A stretch of 64,000 nucleotides of DNA, taken from NCBI RefSeq assembly GCF_016863635.1, contig NZ_BOPG01000027.1, forward strand, positions 1 through 64,000. The letters are read 5' to 3'. Below, piece after piece: positions 1 to 7,668 of the stretch. The notes under the pieces are model-generated. The model was not told the DNA's origin, did not search any database, and was given only the letters and a program-made list of their open reading frames with translations. The translations under genes were made by a program, and so were the position numbers. Each line of letters begins with the position of its first letter. Positions within the stretch are counted from its first letter, which is position 1. Origin of the DNA: Virgisporangium aurantiacum. Its GTDB lineage: Bacteria; Actinomycetota; Actinomycetes; Mycobacteriales; Micromonosporaceae.

Positions 1-616
1 CGGGACCCAACCGGACCCGACCGGGCCCAACTGGCGCCCAACTGGTCGGCTGCCCGGAGCGGCGGCGTGTCGGTCGACGACCAACGGTTACCCCAACTGG
101 TCAGTTGAGTGGCGGCTGCCTGGCTGCGAGCCCGACTCGTTGCGGTGCTCGACTGGTACCGCCTGGATGTGCGCCGCTGGGGCTGGAGGTCACCGGTCCG
201 ACGCCGGGACCGGTGCGGCCGTGACCGGGCAGGAGCCGGTCTGGCCGAACCGCGGTCCGGTACCGGTGGCCACGCGGACCGTCCCGCGGCGGTACCGCGG
301 CGGTACCGCGGCAGGACCGCCGTGATACCGCCGAGGCCGCCGTCGGTACCGCCGGGACCGGTCACGGAACCGGTCCGGTGACCGGTGGGCCTGCCGACCG
401 CGGTACCGGTCACCCGGGTCGACCGGGCCAGGACCGCACCGGTCACGGCGCCCGACGAGGAGGCCGCCGGCCGGGTGATGACTCAGACGGGGGTCGGGGC
501 CGCCCGTTGAGCACCCAACTGACCCAACTGGATCCGCGACCGGTTGGGTCAGTTGGGGTCAGTTGGGTACCCGCCCACCGGCAGTTGGGTGCCGGTTGGG
601 CCATCGGTTGGCGTGA
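1..616. repeat. Repeat-rich region without an intact gene
   Basis: No frame here has a believable start, ribosome site and product. The sequence is dense in short palindromic words (ACCGGT, GGTACC, CCGCGG) and in CCAACTG / CAGTTGG, seen near 30, 40, 92, 103, 514, 523, 551, 561 and 582. An 11-base unit GGTACCGCGGC is repeated in tandem at 291-301 and 302-312. Such arrays can be iterons, transfer loci or debris at the edge of an integrated element. The coding remnant that follows fits the last of these, but no integrase or att site is visible. Confidence 0.6.
514..557. repeat. 15-bp perfect inverted repeat
   Basis: CCCAACTGACCCAAC (514-528) is exactly reverse-complementary to GTTGGGTCAGTTGGG (543-557), with a 14-base loop. 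A further half-unit, TCAGTTGGG, follows at 559-567, ten bases after the previous copy at 549. There is no T-run after it, so it is not a classical terminator. A binding site or replication/transfer iteron is possible. Confidence 0.75.
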
Positions 617-904
617 ACCCTTCGACCCCAGCGGGCGAGCCGCCCACGCCCGCCGCTCGACACGGTCGCCGGCGCCATCGTCGCCCTCGCCACCCTGCCC
701 GCCGGCACCGCCGCGTACACCCTCACCCCGCTGCTCATCCCCGCCGCCCGACAGGCCGGCCTCGACTGGCTTCGGCCCGACGTCGCCGACGCATACCTAC
801 GGGCCGGGGCGTCCGCTGGCCGAGGGTTCGGACGCCCGGTCGGCCTCCCTGCCGCAGATGGGCGACGGCTCGATCGAGGCCGCATTCTTCTAGTTGACGG
901 TTGA
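617..904 (+). pseudogene. Start-less coding remnant with a hydrophobic segment
   Basis: The frame beginning after the stop at 614-616 stays open to TGA at 902-904 and has no usable start codon. From about 659 to 800 it has strongly coding codon usage (third positions almost all G or C). It reads as an alanine-rich hydrophobic stretch around TVAGAIVALATLPAG followed by a more polar tail. The last 30 codons look less coding. It resembles the 3' end of a small membrane protein such as those on actinomycete conjugative elements, but I cannot name the family. Confidence 0.45.
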
Positions 905-924
905 TAAAGCTGATGCTTGAGTAA
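901..924. promoter_or_regulatory. Candidate ArsR-type operator
   Basis: TTGATAAAGC and GCTTGAGTAA flank TGAT. Seven of ten arm positions are symmetric, including a perfect AAGC/GCTT core. The site ends 5 bases before the ATG of the ArsR-family gene, where a repressor would block transcription of its own operon. A TTGACG element lies at 894-899. Assignment as the operator is inference. Confidence 0.4.
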
Positions 925-929
925 GGTGC

Positions 930-1271
930 ATGACAAGCACCACCGAGGACGAACGGCTCGACGCCGTGTTCACGGCGCTCAGCGATCGGACACGGCGGGA
1001 CATTCTGGCCCGGCTCGGCGTGGGCGAGGCGACCGTCAAGGAGCTGGCCGAGCCGTACGCCATGAGCATGCAGGCCGTTTCGCAGCACATCGGGGTTCTG
1101 GAGCGGTCCGGGCTGATCAGCCGGGGACGGCATCGGCAGACCCGGCCGTGCCGGCTCGAACCGGCGGCGCTCGAGGCGGCGCTCTCGTGGATCGAGGCGA
1201 GCCGGCGGACCTGGGCGGACCGCATGGACCGGCTGGAGTCGCGCCTCGCCGATCTGCAGGAGGACCGGTGA
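930..1271 (+). CDS. ArsR-family winged-helix transcriptional regulator
   Basis: This 113-residue protein has the ArsR/SmtB-like DNA-binding fold: ALSDRTRRDIL near residue 16, then a helix-turn-helix around residues 35-60 with AMSMQAVSQHIGVLERSGLI. It has no cysteine metal site, which fits the non-metal subgroup that sits next to SRPBCC genes. It overlaps the next gene by GTGA, so the two are translationally coupled. It probably represses this three-gene operon through the inverted repeat just upstream; the inducer is unknown. Confidence 0.88.
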   Translation: MTSTTEDERLDAVFTALSDRTRRDILARLGVGEATVKELAEPYAMSMQAVSQHIGVLERSGLISRGRHRQTRPCRLEPAALEAALSWIEASRRTWADRMDRLESRLADLQEDR

Positions 1272-1699
1272 GCGATGACGAACTCGTCTACCGGCGGGTC
1301 TTCCACGCGCCGCGCGACCTGGTGTGGCGGTGCCTCACCGAACCGGCCGAGCTCGCCCGGTTCTGGGGGCCGCGGGGCATAACCACCCCGCTCGACGGCA
1401 TCGTCGTCGAGCTGCGGCCCGGCGGGCGCTTCGAGACGCTGATGGTCGGCGACCACGGCAGCTACCGGATGGTGGCCACGTTCACCGAGGTCGTTCCGCC
1501 GGAGCGGCTGGCCTGGGTGGAGCCGGCGAGCGGGATGCACACCACCAGCACGCTCGACGACCTCGGCGACGGCACCACCGCCGTCGTCATCCACCAGCGG
1601 CACGTACCCGAGGCCATGCGGACGCCCGAGGCCCGCGCCGGGTTCGCCACGTCCCTGGACAAGCTCGAGGAACACCTACAAGCGAGGAGACCGACGTGA
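1268..1699 (+). CDS. SRPBCC (AHSA1-like) domain protein
   Basis: A 143-residue single-domain START/SRPBCC protein of the activator-of-Hsp90-ATPase-1-like group. It opens with VYRRVFHAPRDLVWRCLTEP, the usual beta1-helix start of the ligand cavity, followed by LARFWGP and a long C-terminal helix from about residue 120. The GTG start lies inside the stop of the ArsR gene. ArsR-SRPBCC pairs are very common in actinobacteria; the bound ligand is usually unknown. Its stop overlaps the next start in the same GTGA fashion. Confidence 0.85.
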   Translation: MSDDELVYRRVFHAPRDLVWRCLTEPAELARFWGPRGITTPLDGIVVELRPGGRFETLMVGDHGSYRMVATFTEVVPPERLAWVEPASGMHTTSTLDDLGDGTTAVVIHQRHVPEAMRTPEARAGFATSLDKLEEHLQARRPT

Positions 1700-2256
1700 C
1701 CGACCTGCAGTCCCTGGTGGCGCCGACCTGCAACCGGCTCGCCGACGTCCTGGAAACCGCCGGGGCCTGGGACAAGCCGTCGCTGTGCGAGAAATGGCTC
1801 GTGCGTCATGTGGTCGCGCACATGACGATGCCGGCCCGGCTGACCCCCGAGCAGTTCGGTGCCGAGATGGCGGCGGCCGGCGGCGACTTCGGGGTGCTGT
1901 CCGACACCGTGGCCGCCCGGGACGCCTCGCTGCCCACCGAGGACCTGCTCGGCCAGCTCCGGTCCCCGAAACTGCACGGGTGGCAACCGCCCGGAGGCGG
2001 CGCGGCCGGCGCGCTGAGCCACGCCGTCATCCACTCCCTGGACGTGACGATCGCGCTCGGCCTGCCCACGGTCGCGCCGGACGAGGCGGTGACCGCCGTC
2101 CTCGACCTGCTCACCGGCGCGAACGGCGCCTGGTTCGGGGTCGACCTGACCGATGTCCGACTGGAGGCCACCGACAGCGCCTGGAGCTGGGGGAGCGGCG
2201 GCCGGACCGTGCGCACCGACAGCGGCTCGCTGGTGGCATTCCTGAGCGGCCGCTGA
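1696..2256 (+). CDS. Maleylpyruvate isomerase-family mycothiol-dependent enzyme
   Basis: A 186-residue DinB-like four-helix-bundle protein. The N-terminal part has W-x-V-x-H-V-x-x-H (KWLVRHVVAHM near residues 36-46), and there is a second histidine in HAVIHSLDVTIALG near residue 117. These make the metal site of the MDMPI/DinB superfamily that uses mycothiol as thiol cofactor. It is third in the ArsR operon with a 4-base overlap. The substrate cannot be read from the sequence; detoxification of an electrophile is the family's usual role. Confidence 0.8.
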   Translation: MTDLQSLVAPTCNRLADVLETAGAWDKPSLCEKWLVRHVVAHMTMPARLTPEQFGAEMAAAGGDFGVLSDTVAARDASLPTEDLLGQLRSPKLHGWQPPGGGAAGALSHAVIHSLDVTIALGLPTVAPDEAVTAVLDLLTGANGAWFGVDLTDVRLEATDSAWSWGSGGRTVRTDSGSLVAFLSGR

Positions 2257-2288
2257 ACCGTCGGCGCCCGGCGGGCGTACTTCCGACC

Positions 2289-3299
2289 GTGACCACCACC
2301 GAGACCGGCCCGGACATCAGCCCGGAGACCGGCTCCGCCCGCAAGCCGGCCGACCGCAGCCTCAACTCGGTTCTCGCCTTCACCGTGGTGCTGCTGCTGG
2401 TGACGATGGCGCGCGGGCCGATCTCCGGGCTGCTGTCCGGTCCGGCGCTGCAGAGCTGGATGACGGTGTTCATCGCGGTGGTCACCCAGGCCCTGCCGTT
2501 CCTGGTGCTCGGCGTCGTCCTGTCGGCGGTGATCGCGGTCTTCGTGCCGCCGTCGTTCTTCGCCCGGGCGCTGCCCAGCCGGCCCGGTCTCGCGGTTCCG
2601 GTCGCCGGTGCGGCCGGTGCGGTGCTGCCCGGCTGCGAGTGCGCGTCGGTTCCGGTGGCCGGTGCGCTGGTCCGGCGCGGGGTGACGCCGGCCGCGGCCC
2701 TCACGTTCCTGCTGTCGGCGCCGGCGATCAACCCGGTGGTGCTGACGGCCACCGCGGTCGCGTTCCCGGGCAACCCGGAAATGGTGCTGGCCCGGTTCGT
2801 GGCGAGCCTGCTCGTCGCGTGCGCGATGGGCTGGTTGTGGCACCGGCTGGGCCGCGCGGACTGGATCCGCCCGCCGGCGCGCCCGTCGACCGACGGGCAG
2901 AGCCGGGCGACCGCGTTCTGGACGTCGGTGCGCCACGACGTGCTGCACGCGGGGAGCTTCCTGGTGCTCGGCGCGGCCGTCGCGGCCACCCTGAAGGCGG
3001 TCGTGCCGGAGGCGTGGCTGGCCGCGGTCGCCGGCAACCCGGTGGTGTCGGTGCTCGCGCTGGCCCTGCTCGCGGTCGTCCTGTCGATCTGTTCGGAAGC
3101 TGACGCGTTCGTCGCCGCGTCGCTGTCGCAGTTCTCGCTCACCGCCCGGCTCGCGTTCCTCGTGGTCGGCCCGATGGTGGACCTGAAGCTGATCGCCATG
3201 CAGGCCGGCACGTTCGGGCGCGGGTTCGCGCTGCGGTTCGCACCGACCACGTTCGTGGTCGCGGTGGGTGTTTCGGTGGCCGTGGGGGTGTTCCTGTGA
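2289..3299 (+). CDS. Permease of the DUF318 / ArsP_1 family
   Basis: A 336-residue polytopic membrane protein with about eight hydrophobic segments. Two signature loops are present: LPGCECASVPVAGAL near residues 113-127 and LSICSEADAFVAASL near residues 264-278. They pair conserved Cys/Glu residues in the two halves of the fold. The family includes organoarsenical exporters but most members have unassigned substrates. The GTG start is 33 bases after the mycothiol-enzyme gene. The stop overlaps the next gene by four bases, and this partner is typical for the family. Confidence 0.82.
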   Translation: MTTTETGPDISPETGSARKPADRSLNSVLAFTVVLLLVTMARGPISGLLSGPALQSWMTVFIAVVTQALPFLVLGVVLSAVIAVFVPPSFFARALPSRPGLAVPVAGAAGAVLPGCECASVPVAGALVRRGVTPAAALTFLLSAPAINPVVLTATAVAFPGNPEMVLARFVASLLVACAMGWLWHRLGRADWIRPPARPSTDGQSRATAFWTSVRHDVLHAGSFLVLGAAVAATLKAVVPEAWLAAVAGNPVVSVLALALLAVVLSICSEADAFVAASLSQFSLTARLAFLVVGPMVDLKLIAMQAGTFGRGFALRFAPTTFVVAVGVSVAVGVFL

Positions 3300-4009
3300 A
3301 CCGGGAGACGCAGGGGATCGTGACCGGGCTGGTCGGCGGGGCGGTCCTGTACGCCAGCCTCACCGACGCCTACCTGCGCTATGTCAAGGCGGGCCTGCGT
3401 CCGCTCCTGATCATCACGGCCGTCGTGCTGCTCGTCACGGCCGCGGTGACGCTGTGGCAGGAGTACCGGTCCCAGCGGCAGGACGAGCACGACGACGGCC
3501 ACGGTCACGGTCACCGCGAGTCGCGCCTGTCCTGGCTGCTCGTCGCCCCGGTGTTCGCCCTCGTGATCGCGGCACCGCCGGCGCTCGGCTCGTACACCGC
3601 GGGCCGGGCCGGTACGGCGCTGCAGCAACCCGTCGGCTACGCCGACCTCCCCGCGACCGACCCGCTGCCGATGCCGGTGCTGGACTACGCCGCCCGCGCG
3701 GCGTTCGACCACGGCCGGTCGCTCGACGGCCGGCGGATCCGGCTGACCGGCTTCATCAGCTACGGGCGGACCGGCACGCCGTACCTCACCCGGATGACGC
3801 TCAACTGCTGCGCCGCCGACGCCCAGCCCATCAAGGTCGGCCTCGCCGGCACCCTGCCGCCGGACCTGAAACCGGACACCTGGATCGAGGTCACCGGAAC
3901 CTACACCGACCGCATGGCGAAGGACGACATCAACGGCGGGCCGATCCCGTTCATCGTGGTCGTCGACTCCCGCCCGGTGCCGGCTCCGGAGCAGCAGTAC
4001 GAGAACTGA
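3296..4009 (+). CDS. TIGR03943-family permease partner protein (DUF1980)
   Basis: A 237-residue membrane protein with two N-terminal transmembrane segments (about residues 5-22 and 33-50) and a third near residues 80-97. Between the second and third is an acidic/histidine-rich cytosolic or periplasmic stretch, DEHDDGHGHGHRES. The C-terminal domain (from about residue 115) contains LTGFISYG and CCAADAQPI, typical of the family. It starts with GTG inside the stop of the DUF318 permease and probably forms a complex with it. The His/Asp cluster suggests a divalent metal, but this is inference. Confidence 0.78.
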   Translation: MNRETQGIVTGLVGGAVLYASLTDAYLRYVKAGLRPLLIITAVVLLVTAAVTLWQEYRSQRQDEHDDGHGHGHRESRLSWLLVAPVFALVIAAPPALGSYTAGRAGTALQQPVGYADLPATDPLPMPVLDYAARAAFDHGRSLDGRRIRLTGFISYGRTGTPYLTRMTLNCCAADAQPIKVGLAGTLPPDLKPDTWIEVTGTYTDRMAKDDINGGPIPFIVVVDSRPVPAPEQQYEN

Positions 4010-4013
4010 GCGC

Positions 4014-4046
4014 GTTCACCCGGCGTTCACGTGTAGTTGGGATCCC
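4014..4046 (+). promoter_or_regulatory. PHO-box-like direct repeat (PhoP site)
   Basis: Two consecutive 11-base units read GTTCACCCGGC (4014-4024) and GTTCACGTGTA (4025-4035). A third, weaker unit, GTTGGGATCCC, follows at 4036-4046. Tandem 11-base units starting GTTCACC are the recognised layout of actinomycete PhoP sites. The array lies 72 bases before the VTC-domain gene, a normal place for phosphate control of that operon. Confidence 0.65.
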
Positions 4047-4117
4047 GTTTCCAGGGTTCTTTGAGGTTCGGCTGCTTGCATCCATGTTCGTCCCTGTCAT
4101 TCAGAGATGGGCCTGCC

Positions 4118-4987
4118 ATGCGCCTGCCGTTCCGACGCCGCCGTGCCTCGCCGCCGACCCCGGTTCCGTCGGCCGTCGACCCTGCGGCGGTCGTCGACGA
4201 CGTCGGTCACGCGTTGCGGGCGCCGAGCGCGTTGCACGCGTTCAACCGCTACGAGATCAAGTACCTGATGCCGGCCGACGCCGTGCCGGCGCTGCGGCAC
4301 GAGCTCGCGGCCCGGCTCGACGTCGACAGCCACGGTGTCAGCGGCGGCTACGGCGTGTGGAGCGTCTACTACGACACCACCGACCTGCGGTTCTACTGGG
4401 AGAAGATCGAGGGGCTGCGGTTCCGCCGCAAGCTGCGGATCCGCCACTACGGCGACCGGTTCACCGTCGACGACGACACCACCGTGTTCGTCGAGATCAA
4501 GCAGCGGGTCAACCGGGTCACCCAGAAGCGCCGGATCGCCCTGCCGTACCGGTTGGCCCGCGACCTGTGCGACCAGCGCGTGATGGTGGAGCACGACCCG
4601 GCCCAGCGCGCGTTCGTCGAGGAGGTGCTGGAGCTGGCGTCCGGGCTGGACCTGCGTCCGGTGGCGGTCACCGGCTACCAGCGCGAGGCGTTCCTCGGCC
4701 GCGGCGCCGAGGTCGGCCTGCGCGTCACCATGGACCACCGCGTCCGCGGCCGCGACCGCGACTTCCGGTTCGACGCCGACGCCGAGAACCGGCTCATCGT
4801 GCCGGCCCGGCTGGCGGTGGTGGAGTTCAAAGCCAACGAGCGGGTGCCGTACTGGCTGACCGACCTCACCGGCGAGCTGAACATGTCGGTGGTCCGCATG
4901 TCCAAGTACTGCCAGGGCGTCGAGGCGTTCGGCCGGGCGCCCCGATCGATCTTCCACATTCCTACCGAGGTGTCATATGCCGTTTGA
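4118..4987 (+). CDS. VTC domain-containing protein (polyphosphate polymerase-like)
   Basis: A 289-residue protein with the CYTH/VTC tunnel fold: FNRYEIKYLMPA near residue 43, SVYYDTTDLRFYWEK, then RRKLRIRHYGD and FVEIKQRVNR supplying the basic lining. The later YQREAF and VVEFKANERVPYW (about residues 187 and 235) complete the family pattern. In yeast Vtc4 this fold polymerises polyphosphate from ATP. I chose ATG 4118 rather than an in-frame 4037 start because residues upstream of MRLPFRRRR look non-coding. It overlaps the DUF4956 gene by 11 bases. Confidence 0.85.
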   Translation: MRLPFRRRRASPPTPVPSAVDPAAVVDDVGHALRAPSALHAFNRYEIKYLMPADAVPALRHELAARLDVDSHGVSGGYGVWSVYYDTTDLRFYWEKIEGLRFRRKLRIRHYGDRFTVDDDTTVFVEIKQRVNRVTQKRRIALPYRLARDLCDQRVMVEHDPAQRAFVEEVLELASGLDLRPVAVTGYQREAFLGRGAEVGLRVTMDHRVRGRDRDFRFDADAENRLIVPARLAVVEFKANERVPYWLTDLTGELNMSVVRMSKYCQGVEAFGRAPRSIFHIPTEVSYAV

Positions 4988-5654
4988 TGTCCAGGACCTG
5001 TCCGGCACGTTCAGCGTCGGCGACATCGCCATCTCGTTGACGCTGTCGTTCGTGCTCAGCGTGATGATCGGTTGGGTGTACCGGTTCACCCACCGGAACA
5101 TCTCCTACAGCCAGTCCTACGTGCAGACCCTCGTGATCCTGGGCATGCTGATCTCGTTGATCATGCTGGTGGTCGGCTCGAACATCGCGCGGGCGTTCGC
5201 GTTGGTCGGCGCGTTGTCAGTGGTGCGGTTCCGCAACGCCATCAAGGAGACGCGCGACGTCGGGTTCATCTTCCTGGTGATGGGCATCGGGATGGCCGCC
5301 GGTACGCGGTTCTACACGCTGGCGATCGTCGCCTCGGTGGCGATCTGCCTGGTGATCCTCGTGATGTTCCGCTTCAACTGGTTCGCGGCCAACGTGCAGC
5401 GGCAGGTGGTGAAGGTGCAGGTGCCGCCCGACGGCGATTACCTGAACCACATCCAGGACGTGCTGATCGCGCACACCAGCGAGTTCGAACTGGTCAGCAT
5501 GGAGTCGATCCGGGGCGGCGCGCTCACCGAGATCATGTACACGGTCCGGCTCAAGAAGGGCCACGAGCCGGGCCAGCTGATCACCGCGCTCGGCGAGCGG
5601 ACCGGTGGCCAGCGGGTGACGGTGCTGACCGGGTACGACCAGACGGACCTCTGA
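4977..5654 (+). CDS. DUF4956 membrane protein
   Basis: A 225-residue protein with four transmembrane segments in the first 130 residues, the conserved stretch ARAFALVGALSVVRFRNAIKE (about residues 68-88, shown in part), and a soluble C-terminal domain of about 90 residues. Members are regularly encoded between VTC-domain and CotH genes, as here. The function is not established. Overlap with both neighbours indicates one operon. The VRFR motif at a membrane boundary could contact phosphate or nucleotide, but that is speculation. Confidence 0.83.
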   Translation: MPFDVQDLSGTFSVGDIAISLTLSFVLSVMIGWVYRFTHRNISYSQSYVQTLVILGMLISLIMLVVGSNIARAFALVGALSVVRFRNAIKETRDVGFIFLVMGIGMAAGTRFYTLAIVASVAICLVILVMFRFNWFAANVQRQVVKVQVPPDGDYLNHIQDVLIAHTSEFELVSMESIRGGALTEIMYTVRLKKGHEPGQLITALGERTGGQRVTVLTGYDQTDL

Positions 5655-7249
5655 TGTCGCTCCGGCATCGGATCCCCGTGCGGGTACGGCACTACTGGAA
5701 GCTGCTCGCCGTCTGCGCGGCGTTCCTGGTGACGTGCGCGGTGGTGTTCAGCACCGTGCGGGTCGCCCCACTGGTCACCAGCGCCAGCGACGACACCGCC
5801 GACACGGTCACCCGGAACGTCGCCGGCACCACGGACCTGTTCGACGCGACGGTCGCGCACAGCATCAAGCTCACCTTCCACGACGACGACTACCAACGGC
5901 TGCTCGACTCGTTCTGGACGGAGGGCGAGAAGGAGTTCCTCGAGGCCGACATCACGATCGACGGCACCACCATGGCCAGCGTCGGCATCCGTCTCAAGGG
6001 CAACTCCACGCTGGGCGGGTTGACCCGCAACGGCGTCAGCCGGCCGGGCGGCTTCGGCCCGGGTGGCGGGCAGGGCCAGCGCCAGAACGGTGGCATTCCG
6101 GGCGGGAATCCGGGCGGTTTCCCGGGCGGCGGCGCTCCCGCCGGCGGCGGGTTCAACCGGGCGTCCCTCAAGGCGGAGGAGCCGGAGACGCTGCCGTGGC
6201 TGATCCGCTTCGACGAGTTCGTCGACGGCCGCGTCTACCAGGGCCACCGCGAGATCGCCGTGCGGGTCGCCGGAATGGGCGGCGGAACCACCGTCCTCAA
6301 CGAGGCGGTGTCCCTCGACGTCCTCGCCGCCGCGGGCCAGACCGCCCAGCGCTACGCCTACACCGGGTTCACCGTCAACGACCGGCCCACCACCGCCCGG
6401 CTCATCGTGGAACACCCCGACGAGGGTTTCGCCGGCACGCTCGGCGGTTCCGGCGTCCTCTACAAGAGCCTGGCCTCCGGCCAGTTCGCCGACCAGGGCG
6501 ACGATCCCACCGCGTACACCGACGACTTCAAGCAGATCACGATGAAGGGCAGCCAGGACCTGCAACCCGTCATCGACCTGATCAAATGGGTCACCTCCAG
6601 CAGCGACGCCGAGTTCGCCAAGCACCTCGCCGACCACGTCGACGTGCCGTCGTTCGCCCGCTACCTCGCGGTGCAGAACCTGCTGCTGAACTTCGACGAC
6701 ATGTCCGGCCCCGGCCGCAACTACTACCTCTGGTACGACCTGAAGAGCCGGAAGTTCACCGTCGTCGGCTGGGACTACAACCTCACCTTCTCCGGCAACG
6801 CCACCCAGGGTCCCCACGACGCGATGACCATGGGCGGCGGGCGGGGCGGTTTCCAGCCACCGGAGGGAATGCAGCCCCCGCCGGGCGCCGGTCAGCAACC
6901 CGGCGGCGGCCAGCAACCCGGCGGCGGCCAGCAACCCGGCGGCGCCCAGCAACCCGGCGGCGGCCAGGGACGGCCCGGCGGCTTCGGCGGTGGCGGCCAC
7001 AAACTCAAGGACCGTTTCCTCGCCAGCGCCGCGTTCACCACGACCTACGAGGACGCCTACCGCGAGCTGTACCGCAAGATGTTCGCCGGCGCCACCGCCC
7101 TGACCTCCGTCGACCGCATCGCGTCGGTCCTCGCCACCGTCGACGGCAGCGATCGGCAAAAGGCCACCGCCGAGGCCGACCAGCTTCGCACCGTCATCCG
7201 GCAACGCACCCAACACCTGGCCACCGACCCCGTCATCACCAAGGCCTGA
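5654..7249 (+). CDS. CotH kinase-family protein, membrane-anchored
   Basis: A 531-residue protein with one N-terminal membrane anchor (about residues 18-36) and an extracytoplasmic CotH domain. It has the family marks VGIRLKGNSTLGG near residue 112, NEAVSLDVLAAAG, NLLLNFDDMSGPGRNYYLWYD and the metal-site GWDYNLTF near residue 372. CotH of Bacillus is an atypical spore-coat protein kinase. Two low-complexity inserts (Gly/Pro-rich at about 135-170 and QQPGGG repeats at about 413-437) interrupt the domain. The TGATG junction couples it to the DUF4956 gene. Confidence 0.85.
   Translation: MSLRHRIPVRVRHYWKLLAVCAAFLVTCAVVFSTVRVAPLVTSASDDTADTVTRNVAGTTDLFDATVAHSIKLTFHDDDYQRLLDSFWTEGEKEFLEADITIDGTTMASVGIRLKGNSTLGGLTRNGVSRPGGFGPGGGQGQRQNGGIPGGNPGGFPGGGAPAGGGFNRASLKAEEPETLPWLIRFDEFVDGRVYQGHREIAVRVAGMGGGTTVLNEAVSLDVLAAAGQTAQRYAYTGFTVNDRPTTARLIVEHPDEGFAGTLGGSGVLYKSLASGQFADQGDDPTAYTDDFKQITMKGSQDLQPVIDLIKWVTSSSDAEFAKHLADHVDVPSFARYLAVQNLLLNFDDMSGPGRNYYLWYDLKSRKFTVVGWDYNLTFSGNATQGPHDAMTMGGGRGGFQPPEGMQPPPGAGQQPGGGQQPGGGQQPGGAQQPGGGQGRPGGFGGGGHKLKDRFLASAAFTTTYEDAYRELYRKMFAGATALTSVDRIASVLATVDGSDRQKATAEADQLRTVIRQRTQHLATDPVITKA
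6893..6964 (+). repeat. Four tandem 18-bp units inside the CotH gene
   Basis: Four copies of CAGCAACCCGGCGGCGGC-type units (6893-6910, 6911-6928, 6929-6946, 6947-6964) encode QQPGGG repeats. The third unit differs by one codon (GCC for GGC). Copy number may vary between strains by slippage; the frame is kept because the unit is six codons. Confidence 0.9.
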
Positions 7250-7266
7250 GCGTGAGATGGTGGGTC

Positions 7267-7665
7267 ATGCCGTTGAGCGAGCATCCCGTCAGAACGTCGA
7301 TCGCCGTGTCCGACATACAGGCGGCGATCGGGTTCTACGAAGGCAAACTCGGCCTCCGGGCACTGAGGTCCGGACCCAGCGCCACCATCGCGAACGGCAG
7401 TCGCGTCTACGGTTCCGGTGGCGGGCCGGCGCTCAACGTCTACCAGTCGGCCACCGCCGGGAAGACGCCGGCGACCCTGGCGACGTGGTACGTCGACGAC
7501 ATCGACCGGATCGTCGACGAGCTCGTCTCGGCCGGCGTCGAGTTCGTCCGCTACGAGCAGTTCGACCACGACGCCAGCGGAATCACCGCCCGGGCCGGCG
7601 GCGGGCGGATCGCGTGGTTCCAGGACCCCGACGGCAACACCTTCGCCATCGAGGCCGACGCCTGA
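7267..7665 (+). CDS. VOC (glyoxalase-like) superfamily protein
   Basis: A 132-residue protein with one vicinal-oxygen-chelate module: PVRTSIAVSDIQAAIGFYEGKLGL at the start (first 20 residues of the motif shown in part) and WFQDPDGNTFAIEAD at the end, the latter carrying the usual metal-ligand Glu. Two beta-alpha-beta-beta-beta units are visible. ATG 7267 is preferred; an in-frame GTG at 7252 would add five residues. The substrate is unknown. It follows the CotH gene by 17 bases but need not share its role. Confidence 0.8.
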   Translation: MPLSEHPVRTSIAVSDIQAAIGFYEGKLGLRALRSGPSATIANGSRVYGSGGGPALNVYQSATAGKTPATLATWYVDDIDRIVDELVSAGVEFVRYEQFDHDASGITARAGGGRIAWFQDPDGNTFAIEADA

Positions 7666-7668
7666 CGC

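Noticed and set aside
514..557. Terminator
   Set aside because: The stem is strong but has no following T-run and no gene ending before it.
109..897. Several open frames in the first 900 bases
   Set aside because: They are rich in Arg, Pro and Gly, lack ribosome sites and overlap each other in all frames. Only the 617-904 frame has coding-type third positions, and it has no start.
1806..3712. Long minus-strand open frames opposite the permease genes
   Set aside because: In this GC-rich DNA the antisense of a real gene is often open. The products are Arg/His/Asp-rich without any fold, while the plus strand encodes recognised families.
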